Assembly: GCA_003260075.1 (NCBI GenBank)
Contig: QLIY01000115.1
Coordinates: 151,568 to 215,567, forward strand
Reading direction: 5' to 3'
Length of the DNA stretch: 64,000 nucleotides
From: Phallusia mammillata
Taxonomy: Eukaryota; Chordata; Ascidiacea; Phlebobranchia; Ascidiidae
Positions 47,501 through 58,100 of this stretch are shown in pieces. Below the pieces are notes generated by a model, which was given only the letters and a program-made list of their open reading frames with translations, ran no database searches and was not told the DNA's origin. A program made the translations under genes and the position numbers. Numbering within the stretch: the first letter of the stretch is position 1; every line of letters starts with the position of its first letter.

Positions 47501-47989
47501 GGTTTGCAGTGTAGTGCTCGATGTGGAGCTGTGGGACGCCGGCACAAACGCCGCATCTGTAATGGAACTGGTGAATTGAGGCCCCTGACGTCTCCGCTGA
47601 ATGATCTTTCCTGTTTCAACGTAATCGAAAGGTGTACAACGCCGGTAGGCGACGTCAGTTACTCAAACTGGTTACCATGGACCCGGTGTACCAGCTCATG
47701 TGGAAATGGTGTGAGAAGAAGATTCCGTACGTGCAAAGGTCAATCAGGCTGTCGCGTAATCTCAACGGACTGCAGAAAGTTCGGGTCATCAAACGAAAGA
47801 CAGACATGCAACTTGTCAGGATGCCTTCGATTTTCACCCTGGGCCGACGGAAAGTGTTCGGCCACATGTGGTGCAACAGGAAATATTGAACGCACACGCC
47901 GATGTCTTGTGGGTGCCGACGTTCCGGTCCCTGTACCTAGAGCAAGTTGCTTCAGCCTTACAAGGCCTTGTCGCGGCTCCTGCCCATAA
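29600..47989 (+). CDS. Secreted giant trefoil/TSP1-repeat protein
   Basis: Eleven exons: 29600-29681, 30431-30580, 30668-30805, 31158-31359, 31611-31711, 32219-32387, 32727-32809, 32879-33020, 33720-33838, 34040-34339 and 34689-47989; all phases agree. The ATG at 29600 starts a hydrophobic signal peptide (MWTNLLFIYFVLVC). Five trefoil-like (P-type) modules follow, then about 73 TSP1 modules to the TAA at 47987-47989. Removing the 1,152-nt duplicated segment near 40.7 kb gives 4,544 codons plus stop, in frame throughout. As assembled, a TGA at 40748-40750 falls inside the poly-C-bounded patch and splits the last exon into two apparent ORFs; I consider that false. There is no transmembrane or GPI tail, so it is probably secreted and extracellular. 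TSP1 arrays usually bind proteins or glycosaminoglycans, and trefoils occur in mucus-associated proteins. The function of this protein is unknown and I know no vertebrate counterpart. Confidence 0.92.
30431..33838 (+). other. Five trefoil-like (P-type) modules
   Basis: Each has the trefoil CC core: GCCHDDG (30431-30580), GCCYDKQ (30668-30805), GCCWNPS (split over 31158-31359 and 31611-31711), NCCWMNE (32219-32387 plus 32727-32809) and KCCWQPE (32879-33020 plus 33720-33838). The last three are each interrupted by a phase-2 intron just before the cysteine preceding the CC core, showing they arose by duplication of a two-exon unit. Modules 1 and 2 are single-exon. Spacing outside the core is looser than in classical TFF peptides. 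Confidence 0.8.
39622..40684 (+). repeat. Array segment duplicated at 40774-41836 (assembly artefact)
   Basis: 1,063 bp recur at an offset of 1,152 bp with only about three differences (for example AAG versus ATG near 40626/41778). Different super-repeats elsewhere in the array are far more diverged. The two copies are separated by an 89-bp patch with poly-C at both ends. Confidence 0.9.
40687..40696 (+). repeat. Poly-C run of 10 breaking the TSP1 exon
   Basis: Left edge of a 67-bp patch that is a third partial copy of 39708-39772, with a GAT codon in place of AAT. Confidence 0.9.
40764..40773 (+). repeat. Poly-C run of 10 breaking the TSP1 exon
   Basis: Right edge of the same patch; the true reading frame resumes at 40774 (acagtgcgatgg). 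Confidence 0.9.
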
Positions 47990-48048
47990 CGTCTAGTATT
48001 GGACTTGACGTCAAATTTATTTTAGTGAAGTGAGTCGCAGTCGCTCCG

Positions 48049-48054
48049 AATAAA
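48049..48054 (+). terminator. Polyadenylation signal, trefoil/TSP1 gene
   Basis: AATAAA 60 nt after the stop codon. A second AATAAA lies at 48299-48304, following TTGT-rich sequence. Either or both may be used. Confidence 0.65.
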
Positions 48055-48627
48055 AAATAATCAAGCCATTTAAACACCATTTAAATTAAGCTTATCGCTT
48101 AAACTTAATTACGCATGCTTTCACACAAGCACAGCGTACAACTTGTCTTAAATGTCGTTACAAAACTTCAGTCAGCACTTCAATTGTGTACCTATGTTTA
48201 GCATTGTAAGCACTCGTTGTTTGAACAGTTCTGTTTTGTTGTTTGTTTGTTCACACTGTGCAATATGTGCAGTTTTACCCTTGTAAATATATGTACGAAA
48301 TAAATTGTGACTAGCCTACATGTTATACTCGTTTACGCAGTAGCCCTACACTAATCTAAGTAGTGACTGGATCTGACATTTCGGCTGCACAGGGAGATAC
48401 CATAATTAGCTCACCTCATGACAGGTTGTACTTTTCTTGCAAATAAAGCTGTAAATGGCGTCAAAACTAATCCACAGTTGGTTATACTCGCGTAAATATA
48501 GACAGAAACTTAGTTTGAAAGAAACAACCGTAATGTCTGTTTAGTTCGCGCGAAGTCCTCTGCCACAGTTGTGACGTAATAATGTGACGAACAACATGGC
48601 CACAAAGGCACAGCCTTTTTGCAGGTC
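48055..48627. other. 3' flank between convergent genes
   Basis: No gene seen. Holds the second candidate AATAAA (48299-48304) of the trefoil/TSP1 gene, then AT-rich sequence up to a hAT element. Confidence 0.6.
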
Positions 48628-48635
48628 TTCTAACC

Positions 48636-49090
48636 CAGGGGCCCGCAAATACTTATTGGCGCGACCCTAAAAAATTTGCTCTAAATTCTCGCGACCCAAA
48701 AAGTTTGTTTGCATGTAAGTTTGTGGAAAATACCAAGCAACTAATTTAAGACTGCTATTATGCTATTGTCAGTTGCTATTTTCACATAAAACAGTAGGTA
48801 AACGAACGTATTTATTCTAACTAATGAGAACTGTGTGCTCTGTGTTAAGACCAAAGCAAATCAATTCAAGATTTAATTTGAGAAACGCCAGCCGAAGATC
48901 GTCCTCTACTTTTAGTCTTGATCTGTATTTGCTTTTAATATAAGTTAGTGCATAAAACTCATTACTGCTTGCACAGGTGCGCTTAACTTATTGTATTGTT
49001 ACCAAGACTGTACGTCAGGGGTGGGCAACCTTTGTTACTGTAGGGCCAATTATAAATGTCAAAATTGGATCGAGGGCCGCTCGACCCCTG
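48636..49090. mobile_element. 455-bp hAT-type element with 8-bp TSD
   Basis: Starts CAGGGGCCCGCAA and ends GCTCGACCCCTG. It is flanked by a perfect direct repeat TTCTAACC (48628-48635 and 49091-49098), as expected for hAT transposition. No transposase. A second hAT-like left terminus (CAGGGGTGGGCAACC) occurs internally at 49016, suggesting a composite or nested origin. Confidence 0.85.
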
Positions 49091-49152
49091 TTCTAACCCA
49101 TTTATAAACATTATAATCCAACAAAACAGTGTTTGACGGTTATTTGTATTGT

Positions 49153-49158
49153 TTTATT
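49153..49158 (-). terminator. Polyadenylation signal, SOD-repeat gene
   Basis: AATAAA on the minus strand, about 145 nt beyond the TGA stop at 49300-49302. Confidence 0.6.
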
Positions 49159-49299
49159 TGTACATCAAAATCAACTGACCAAAATGTTATAGGCAACTGC
49201 GACTGTATTTTACATGCAACACATAACAAATAGCAAAATTTCAGATTTAAAGCAACATATGCTTTGCAATTAAAATTGAAAGAGCTTTTTCCTTTGACT

Positions 49300-49777
49300 T
49301 CAACACGAGCCAATGTGACTGCCGCATTTCTTTGTGGAAACGTATGGCCACATGTTTTCTCCTTTTAGTGCACTTTGTATCAAACTATCTTCTACATTTC
49401 CTGTAAACAAGAAATGTTCATTAACGTTTGCTCTCAAAAGATATCAGTTATTGTTTTAGTAGATTTAGCAGGTGACAAATAACTTACCAGCTATGTAAAC
49501 CAAAACCCTTGAGCATCCATTTTGTGTCAAGGGAACAGCTGTGTTGCGCAGTACGACAATTTGAAGACGATGTATCTTCAAGGCATTGGCGATAGTTGCA
49601 GTAAAGCGGTAACTGCAATAAGTTACAAATTGTACGTTTACTAGATATTCCCTATAAATAGGCAACAAGTTGCTTAAAAAGGGAATTATGTTTATCAGTC
49701 AAGTATCGGTTACAGTTATTACTTGTCGTATTCGATCGAAGAGGAAAATTGAAATGTGTAGAGATTGGTCAATGGCA
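49300..49777 (-). other. C-terminal SOD-like domain 7 (remnant)
   Basis: The end of exon 49723-49843 and exons 49488-49651 and 49300-49400. Strand-like segments and HRLQIVVLRN occupy the HVH region without the metal ligands. Ends KKCGSHIGSC-stop. Confidence 0.5.
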
Positions 49778-52075
49778 TGATATTGGCGCAAGCTATTCTT
49801 GGTGCACCTCCTTCCACGTGGAACACCATAGATCGCCCCAGCACTAAAAATATAAACGTATTCTATTAAGTATTGCGATGCCGACAACTAATATATGTTT
49901 AAACTACATGACATCTTTTCATACAATCAGGGACTTTGTAGTTAATATGTAGCCTCACAACGACAAAGTCGACAAGAAATTCAGCTTTGCTCTATAGTTG
50001 TAAACAAATTAACATTCATGCAAAGTCAATTTTTTAAATCCCGAAATTTGGTCCATGGATAAGGTTTACAGATTAATTCTGGAAAACAGGCAACCTAAGC
50101 ATGCAGATTTGCATAAAAAATGAAAATTATGTTCTCATCGAATCTGAGCTCATCGAAAACACAGTATCTAAAGAAATCCCCAATTTGCTATAACTTTCAT
50201 TCCCCAATCATTTTAAAGTTGAAGGTTTTGCTTACCTGTTTTCTCGGTATGGAGAGGTAAGTTTTCATCCAAATAATATTTTCTGCCCCCTCCAATCGTA
50301 TATGGTCCCTGTAATAACAAATTAACAAGTTTGCTACATTAATGCATAAACCAAAATACCTACGTGCTTGCCAGATAAGTCTCCAATTTCAAATGTACAT
50401 GGTTCCGTTTTCCTTGACCCATAGATTGGCGACGAAACATTCACCGCGTAGGGATTATAGTGTCCTGCAAATAAACATAGGTTTGGAAGATATTTAAGGT
50501 GTGGTTGATTTATTTGCTTGTACTAAGTTACCCAAAGCTATTGCACATTCAGATTCGACTGTGACAGGATCAATGTGAACGTGCCAATTGTTTGTTGTTG
50601 TCTGCATGAAACGAGAACAATAATTAGTTGTCTGCATGAAACGAAAACAATAATTAAGTAAAAACAAATTGGCATAAGATTTGCCAATAATCATAGTTCA
50701 AAAATATTGAAAGCTGCAGTAAATTATATTACCATGGTCGGATTGTCATAACTCAAGCCAACTTCAATGCTGGTTGATGACGCAGAACCATCAGTATAGA
50801 TCACTTGTCTCTACAAAACACACAAATACCTTATTTCTGTGTGAAGCATTTGCCAACCTTTTGACATTGATGTTTATAGACAACACTTAAAAGTTACACT
50901 TTCGTGTATCAAAATAACTTGCCATTCTAATATATCCGACAAATACAGTGGAGAACAAAACTTGAGCTTCGATCACGTAACCTGTGCTGTCAGCTGGAAC
51001 TAAATCGATTCTTGCACATTTCCACCTAAACAGCAGTGTTAACATGTAAATCTGAGCGATTGGGTATGACGCCTTCAACAGGCCTGGAGTACTACGATTA
51101 TAAGTATGCCATGACCGCTGGTCTGTAAACGCTTCAGGGACGATCCTTATTGATGAATACATGTTCATCTCAGCCATTTTGATGTTAACACCAACTTTAA
51201 ATCAATTCCATATCAAATGAATTTATTTTTAAGGCACTTAGTCGTCTACTGTTTCTCATAGAGCAACAATCAGTCTTACGGTTGGGAATTGTGGTCGTAA
51301 ATTACAACAGATCGTCCAGCAACTCCAACATCTTGGCTTAAAGGCAAATTTCCGTCCAATGCTCTCAAGTTATAGCCATTTAGGTAAAGTTTCCCAAATT
51401 TTCCACTCAGATCGCCAACTGCATAATGGTCCGTAGTTTGTCCTGCCGTTGCTATAACAAAATATTTTGGACTTGTTAAAGGGTTTTAAACGGCAAACCG
51501 GTGGAAAATACCTTGCGAAGTGTTAAAGGGATTAAAGACGTCAGACACTGAGGTACATTTGTCCAATCCCTGTGCAGTTGGAAGATACGGCAATTCATGA
51601 ATTTGAATGTCAACCGCTGTACGACGATGTCCGTTCACAGAAATTTGAATCTGGAAACAGATATAATAAATCTCATACGCAGTTAATCTATCTCTCAAAA
51701 CAGCAATATATTTTTGGAGTTAAAACCCATTGAAAAGACATTATTTTGTAATAAACCTTTGAACTATGTAACAACCATAAAACATTATTTTATCAAAGAA
51801 ATTTATTGTTACCTTGGAAACATCAAATTCTGACTCTCTTAAAATTTTGATGATGCCGCTGATGCCTCCGTTATTGTCGTCACCTTCCCATCTGTTGCTC
51901 TCAGCGATTTCGGTTCTCAGCCACGTGATATTTCCGCAGGCGTACCTGGGTGCTCCTTTGTCCGCAATGTGAACTACAACTGACCTGTAGTTTTATAATA
52001 AACATTTGCAGAAAATTCAGTGTGAAAAAACCACTAAATCTGTCGCTTTTTTTATTTAAGCTTTTATCCCGTTTT

Positions 52076-52135
<60 letters not shown>

Positions 52136-55100
52136 TTGATAAAACAAATAAAATATAGCGACAGATTTAGTGGTTTTTTCACACTGAATTTTCTTGATCT
52201 GATTTTACTGACCCTGAATCGTCGCGGTCGTTTTACTTGAAAGGAGATTTCAATAATAAGAAACGAATTACAACATTTGTAGAAATAAGTATTATTTATT
52301 TAAATTTCCACTGTTGGCCAAATTCGACCAATAAGTTATCTCAATTGCAAAATGGATTGGATTTTACAAGATTTTATAAGACACATTTCAAGAATTTTTA
52401 AAGAAATTAAAGAATAGTCTTACCGACCAATGACATTATATGGACCAGACAACGGCAAACTTGTGTCTGTAAAAAAGTATTTTCCTCCACTATCACGAAG
52501 AGTTTCGGAAATGTCGATCGCTTCGTGTCTTCCTGACAAGTCGCCTAGCTCACATCGTAGTGGGTTATTTGCGGAACATTGACTTGAATAATCGCCCGAT
52601 GTCGACACCTAGAATACATAGAGCTGATCAGTTAAAAATAGCTCATAAATAAACCAAACAACCCATAAAGTTTCTAATTATCAACAGCAATAATATAAAC
52701 AGAACAAATTTTACGTTGGTTCACCTTTGAAGGATTGTAGTGTGGACCAGTGCTTCCACAATCGGCCCCCACTGGATAAACATGAACATGAAAGTTATGT
52801 GCTTTTGTCATAACGCCATCCTGAAAAGAATACTTTGCCTATATTTCCGAAAGACAAGTATATTACCGTTAGAAATTTTACCAGATTTGCAAGGTTAATG
52901 TAAACTGAAGTATCGTCACGACTCTTTCCCCTGGATTGTCGAAAGTACATTGCGCCGTAAGCTGGAGACTTAAATCGGACAACTGCAGTTGTTACGACCC
53001 CGGGGTAGTCAATGTTGGCGCAAACCCATCTATGCATACAACAAACTTTTTTCAGAGTGTAAAGGCTTTAGTGAAAAAAATCCAAATCAATTTTAAGCAG
53101 TTCTCTATTTCGTACATTTGATTTAAACACAGTTTTTTACCTTGACCCGTCGCTTCTGTGGAGCACAATCGATCTTCCAACAACACTGTTTGGTCCAAAC
53201 AAGGGAAGATTCCAGTCATAAAAATGAGCATCATAAATGTTTGTTGATATCTTTCCATATTTGCTACTTAGATCACCTGTTTGTTTTTAAGTCGGATCAG
53301 TTTAATTCCGCTGTTTGTAACCCAAAACTTGCAGTTTATTTTGTCTTACCAACTTCAAACTGGTCTTCGGTTCCAGACGCTGGAAAGTTGATGACCCCGT
53401 AAGGATTAAAGTGGCCTCCTACGTTTCCAGCACTACATCTCTGGTCATCCGCATTCCTACGTTGCGTTACAGGAAACTTGTGCACGTGATATGCAATAGG
53501 AAGATACTGCAGCAAAAAATGTCAAAACATACACATTATCTGTAAGATTATGTTTCTGACATTTTTGTATTTACGGACCCGTTTATGGCCCGAAATTTAA
53601 ACCATGCCGCTGTTGTCAAACAGTACAGCCGAAACTTTACTATGCCATTTTTGTGTTTTTGAAGCTATGTTTTAATGAATTACCCATTATTTTTGCATTG
53701 AAATTTTGAAAGTTTTTTCAGTTCCTAGTACGAACTACTCTACTGTTGATGCTGAAAATATCAAAAATGTCAGTTTTAGCGAACAGAGTTTCTATAACTA
53801 ACATAAACCCCCTTAAAACGCTTATTTGATGGTGCAGCCCGAGGGCTCTGAAAATCTCCAAATATTTTAGGACCAACTATTCTTGAACAAAAATACTGTA
53901 CAAAATTGAATTCCTACTTGTAAACCAGTCAGTTCCACTTTAGTTTCGGTGACGTCAAACAGTGAATTTTGCGATATTGTGATGAAACCCAGAACATTGT
54001 CCCACTCAATTTCGCTCCGAACAGTCTTTGCTGCAACCGCTGATACTGCAGCACAAGCAATGACATCATTGTTCCTTTTTATACCGATGTGTTTGTGAAT
54101 GGCAACCATTCCAGGAACCAAACTTGCTTGGCGATTTTCTGCAATAAAAGAGAGATGCGATTTGGGAATGAATTAAAAAAACACTTAGATTCTGAGCATG
54201 GATTAATTTACAAAAACTTGGATTTGGTTTTCCGTTTTTTGGATTGGACCTTTAACCTTTATGATGTACTAAAATGGCTAAGATTTATTTTCAAAAAATG
54301 TCACTTTTTTCAAGTTTAGGTATATTTTGGAGCATATGCCTACTTTAATGCGTAATCTGACATTTAATTGTATTTTTTGTCCGCATAAGTGGAAAACAAC
54401 ATATAAGACCGGTCACCTTGAGAAACAGATGTTCCAACCACTAAATGCGGGACAACTACACTACTGTGGGAAAGCGTATGGCAGCGTTTGGTGAAGTCAT
54501 TTTGTTGGTTGATGTAACCTCGAGAGAATTGAACCAAGCTGTAAGACGAGTTTCCGGACAACAACGAATATTCTGTGCCGTAAGCTAAATTCGTCAAAAT
54601 GTACATCCCGTTCCTCGAACGCCGTTTCCTGAAAATCAAAAAAAAAATGTTTGTCCGACATTAGTTTTTTTAAACATCGAATAATATGTACCAAAGCTCT
54701 ATTTTTAACCCAAGTTTTTTGTATTTGTTTTATTATTGCGGTAAACAGGATGTAAATAACAGTACATCACAAGATGCAATCAAAAGAACTTAATAAAACT
54801 AACGAATCGTGCTGAAAAAAACAACACATTGTATGGCAAACAGTGGCGGCTCGTGCCTAAAATTTGTGGGGGTGCTGCTCAAAATTTTAGCCTTTATTGA
54901 ACATATATAAGTTGGCAATATATAGAAAACCTACATTTATAGTTTTCTAGCCATTGTTTTGTGTAGAAAAACAAGTAATACAAATCTTAATTAGAAACTC
55001 CATTGTGACGTAATTTTTGTTACGCAATAATGTACACGAGTGTAAACACCAGACGATATCATTTGTGTATTTTGTTTACTTGCACAGCGACGGCTAAACA

Positions 55101-58100
55101 CCATAACATGCAGTAATAATGTGGAACAAAAACACACGTGACACAGACTCGAAACTAAGCGGTTGTAAATACGGTAAAACACAACAAGAATATAGAAAAA
55201 AAAGTAATGATTCGAAAAAGGTCGAAGTATTTCAGTTCGACAACATTTAAAAAAATGGTCATGTTTCATTTAAGTAACCTTATGGTCACAGTCAGCGTTT
55301 TCAACATATTATATGACACTTCACAGATTATAATTGTCACACAAAAAACTAGCCATACAGCTGTTTATTGGTATCATAACTGACAAATTTAACAACCACT
55401 TTACATTTGTGTCAGAACTTGTTTATTTTAACATCTTTTTTTGAATTTTTGTGTACAGACTATTATTTGTCTTTCAGATTTTTAACTGCTATAATTGCTG
55501 CTTTATTTGCTGGCAAATAGCTTGTAATTGCTTTTTTTAAGTGCAAAACTCCTTCAAGCTTTAAAATTTACAACACTCTCACTTAAATTTAAACCATATT
55601 ATTAAACCTTGTGCTTCCTTTTTACAACCAAAATGAATCATAAAGTTATAGTTTGGGCATGATAATTGATAGCTTCTTCCTTGATTCCAAATGACAACTG
55701 AGAAACTGTTTTTCTATTTAGTAGTACTAGCACTGCAAGTGCAAGTCTTTTGGAAATAATGGTGTTCCTAACAAAGGTTTGCATCCAAACTGTTTTGCCT
55801 TTGAAGGACTCATGGAAACAGCAAAAAGGATTTTTCATCCTAGTAATTTCACTTGTCAAAACATCATCTAGATTATTTTCAAAGTAATCATGAACATCAG
55901 ATCTACAGAAACATTTTCATTTCAGTAACTAGTATTTCTTTGTCAACAATAGGATGTGCTTGGTGGTCACTACTATCTTGTCTGTAGAATGTTCATTCTT
56001 AAGAAACACTTCCTGTGAAGCAATTTAGCAGCTACTGTTTAGACAAACAGTACATGTCCATTATATCAATACTCATCTTTTTCATCATGTCCACGTAAGG
56101 GAGTTTCAAAGTTTCCACAGAACAAAATGCAGTCTATTATTTTGGACAAAATTTCACGATTTTTTTCCACTTTTTTGTTGTGTTCAATAATTGAAAGTCT
56201 ATATACGCCTCACTAAGTTTTTCCTTAATATTTACAGTTCCCAAAAGTGAAAGTGAAACATCATTGTCCACATGCTTCTTTGACTTTTCATGTTTTTCTG
56301 CTTTCTCACCTATTTTGGCTACATTTGTAAAACCATCTTTTGTCCAGCATTTTTCATCACCTCCAAACAGCAAACATGGAAAACAGAACAGTGCATTTTT
56401 AACTTCACAACCACAAAGCCATTTTTTTTTTTGATACCATTCAGAATTAAAACTGCGTATATATTTCTTGTTGTGGCTCATTCCTGGCTGACAAAGTTGA
56501 ATATCAGGCGTTGGACGCCCTTTTTTCTTTATACTTACCTTTTCAGCACTTGATAACTGCGAAATCTTAAGTTGCTGAAGCTCACTTACAGTCACCGAAT
56601 TAGAATCTTGAAAAGCCATGATTAACCTTTCAATCAAAAACTGTAAAAATGATTAAAAAAGAATAACTGTCGTACTGTACTCATTGTCGAACCTGATGGT
56701 ACACGTGATTTGCTTTGGCACACAATAAACGCGGAACAGACAACTACTTCCGGGTGCCCAGGTCACACGCTACGTGATTGGTGGAGCTGCGCGAGCCGCA
56801 GCACCCTGGCTCCTATTTCGCCCAGCATGTAGCTTTTCAAAGTGCGCATGCGCAGAACCGCAAAACGTCAGGAAACGTCAGAAAACTGGAGCTGCAGTTC
56901 CAGCATATATATACTTTAGTGTTTCCAAAAAAAAAATTTTTTAATGAAAAAAAAGGTGATTAGGGCGGAAATTATGCTTATTATATATTGCTAAGGAATA
57001 AAAATAAAAATAATGAAAGTTATTTGTAATATTATGGTAGGAGTATTAAGTAAAAATATCTAGGGGGTGCTGCAGCTCCGCAGCACCCTAGCACGAGCCG
57101 CCCCTGATGGCAAAGCATGCTCTTGAATTAAAATCTCTTTGTTTTTTTACATCTGGACATGAATCAAAAGTCTTAGTAAATTTCACCTACTACCAAACGG
57201 ATAAGATTTATTGTGTTTTAAAACTTACCGAAGCCAAACATCGCCTGCTATTGGACCCACAAACTTCGCTCGTAGCGTTGCCGTAAAATCGTTTCTGGTG
57301 AGAATTGTTGCACAGACGGGTTGGCCTCCACCAGACATGCAAACAGATCGATGAAATATTTCGTCTCCGCTGACATTTAACTTTCTGGTAGACCCCGATG
57401 AAATACCTGTATACCAGAGTTATATGCAAGTAAAAGTGCTATTAGGAAACTGGCGTAAAACCGATCGGTTCTACTAGTAAATCGTTTTATTTCATTATGA
57501 GTATCGTCATTTTATACTCACGCAAAACCTAAAAAAAGAAGATTTGTGTTATAGTACTGCCAAGTTCGAAATCTAAAACTGTATATTGCATTGATCGCAT
57601 GACAGATTACGAGAAACAAACGACAATCATTAAACTATATTTGGTTTAGTATACCTACCTGTCAGCGATAGTATTGTTCCTCCAAGTTGCTTACATGCGT
57701 CATTATGAGAAAGTTCGCCCCTGAGATGAAAAACACGTCATACAACATAGCAAAGACAATTTTGTATGTATGGAATCTCCCGCAGACAATAGAATTAAAA
57801 AAGATCGTTGCTTCGAATCAGTTGAATATTTAGACTGTTTAATAGACAAACAGGTACAAAGCATTTAAAAATATATTAAGACAATTTGTAAATTCCAGTC
57901 GTGCATTGAAGTTTTGATCTGTAACAATGCATCGTTTACCCAAACATTGCTGGAAATTCCTTTATTTCCAGCTGGTTATAGTTGATGGCGTGACTGTTCA
58001 TACTGATCGTCACATATACTTCCTTGCCGACAGGAACAAATGTGATTTCACCCACAACTCCGTTCATTGACAGCGAAGCGACATACTCCGTGCTATCCAC

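Larger units (their letters stand above)
34040..47986 (+). repeat. TSP1 array: 16 four-module super-repeats of about 225 aa
   Basis: After three introductory modules, four TSP1 subtypes repeat in strict order with a period of about 675 bp. A: PTCPPxWxEWGxWSxCSxSC. B: EWGxWxxxGxCxAECExxGTQ. C: GDWxxWSxWSxCxDxCxPS with NRTR. D: WGEWxLxDDCxAPCRGxGxQT. Super-repeats start near 34930, 35600, 36262, 36930, 37605, 38280, 38960, 39630, 40312, then (after the duplicate) 42141, 42817, 43495, 44172, 44850, 45530 and 46220. Six less regular modules close the array. A and C keep the WxxWxxC mannosylation-type motif. B and D lack the second or third tryptophan. Confidence 0.93.
51925..53004 (-). other. SOD domain 4, copper ligands intact
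   Basis: FHVHVYP, GPHYNP and GRSVVVH give four copper-ligand His. The Arg is in PRYACGNI. Zinc-site His are replaced before GDLSGRH, and the electrostatic loop is absent. A disulfide-type Cys lies before GPH (ADCGSTGPH). Confidence 0.85.
54011..57294 (-). other. SOD-like domain 2 (very degenerate)
   Basis: Spread over parts of exons 57229-57406, 54417-54628 and 53918-54138. It retains an N-terminal strand (ATLRAKFVGPIAGDVWLR) and a C-terminal VIACAAV, but no metal ligand motif. The hAT element sits in its first intron. Confidence 0.5.

Noticed and set aside
56137-56637. Functional hAT transposase gene
   Set aside because: Only the zinc-finger N-terminus is open; the catalytic core is missing from the 2.27-kb element.
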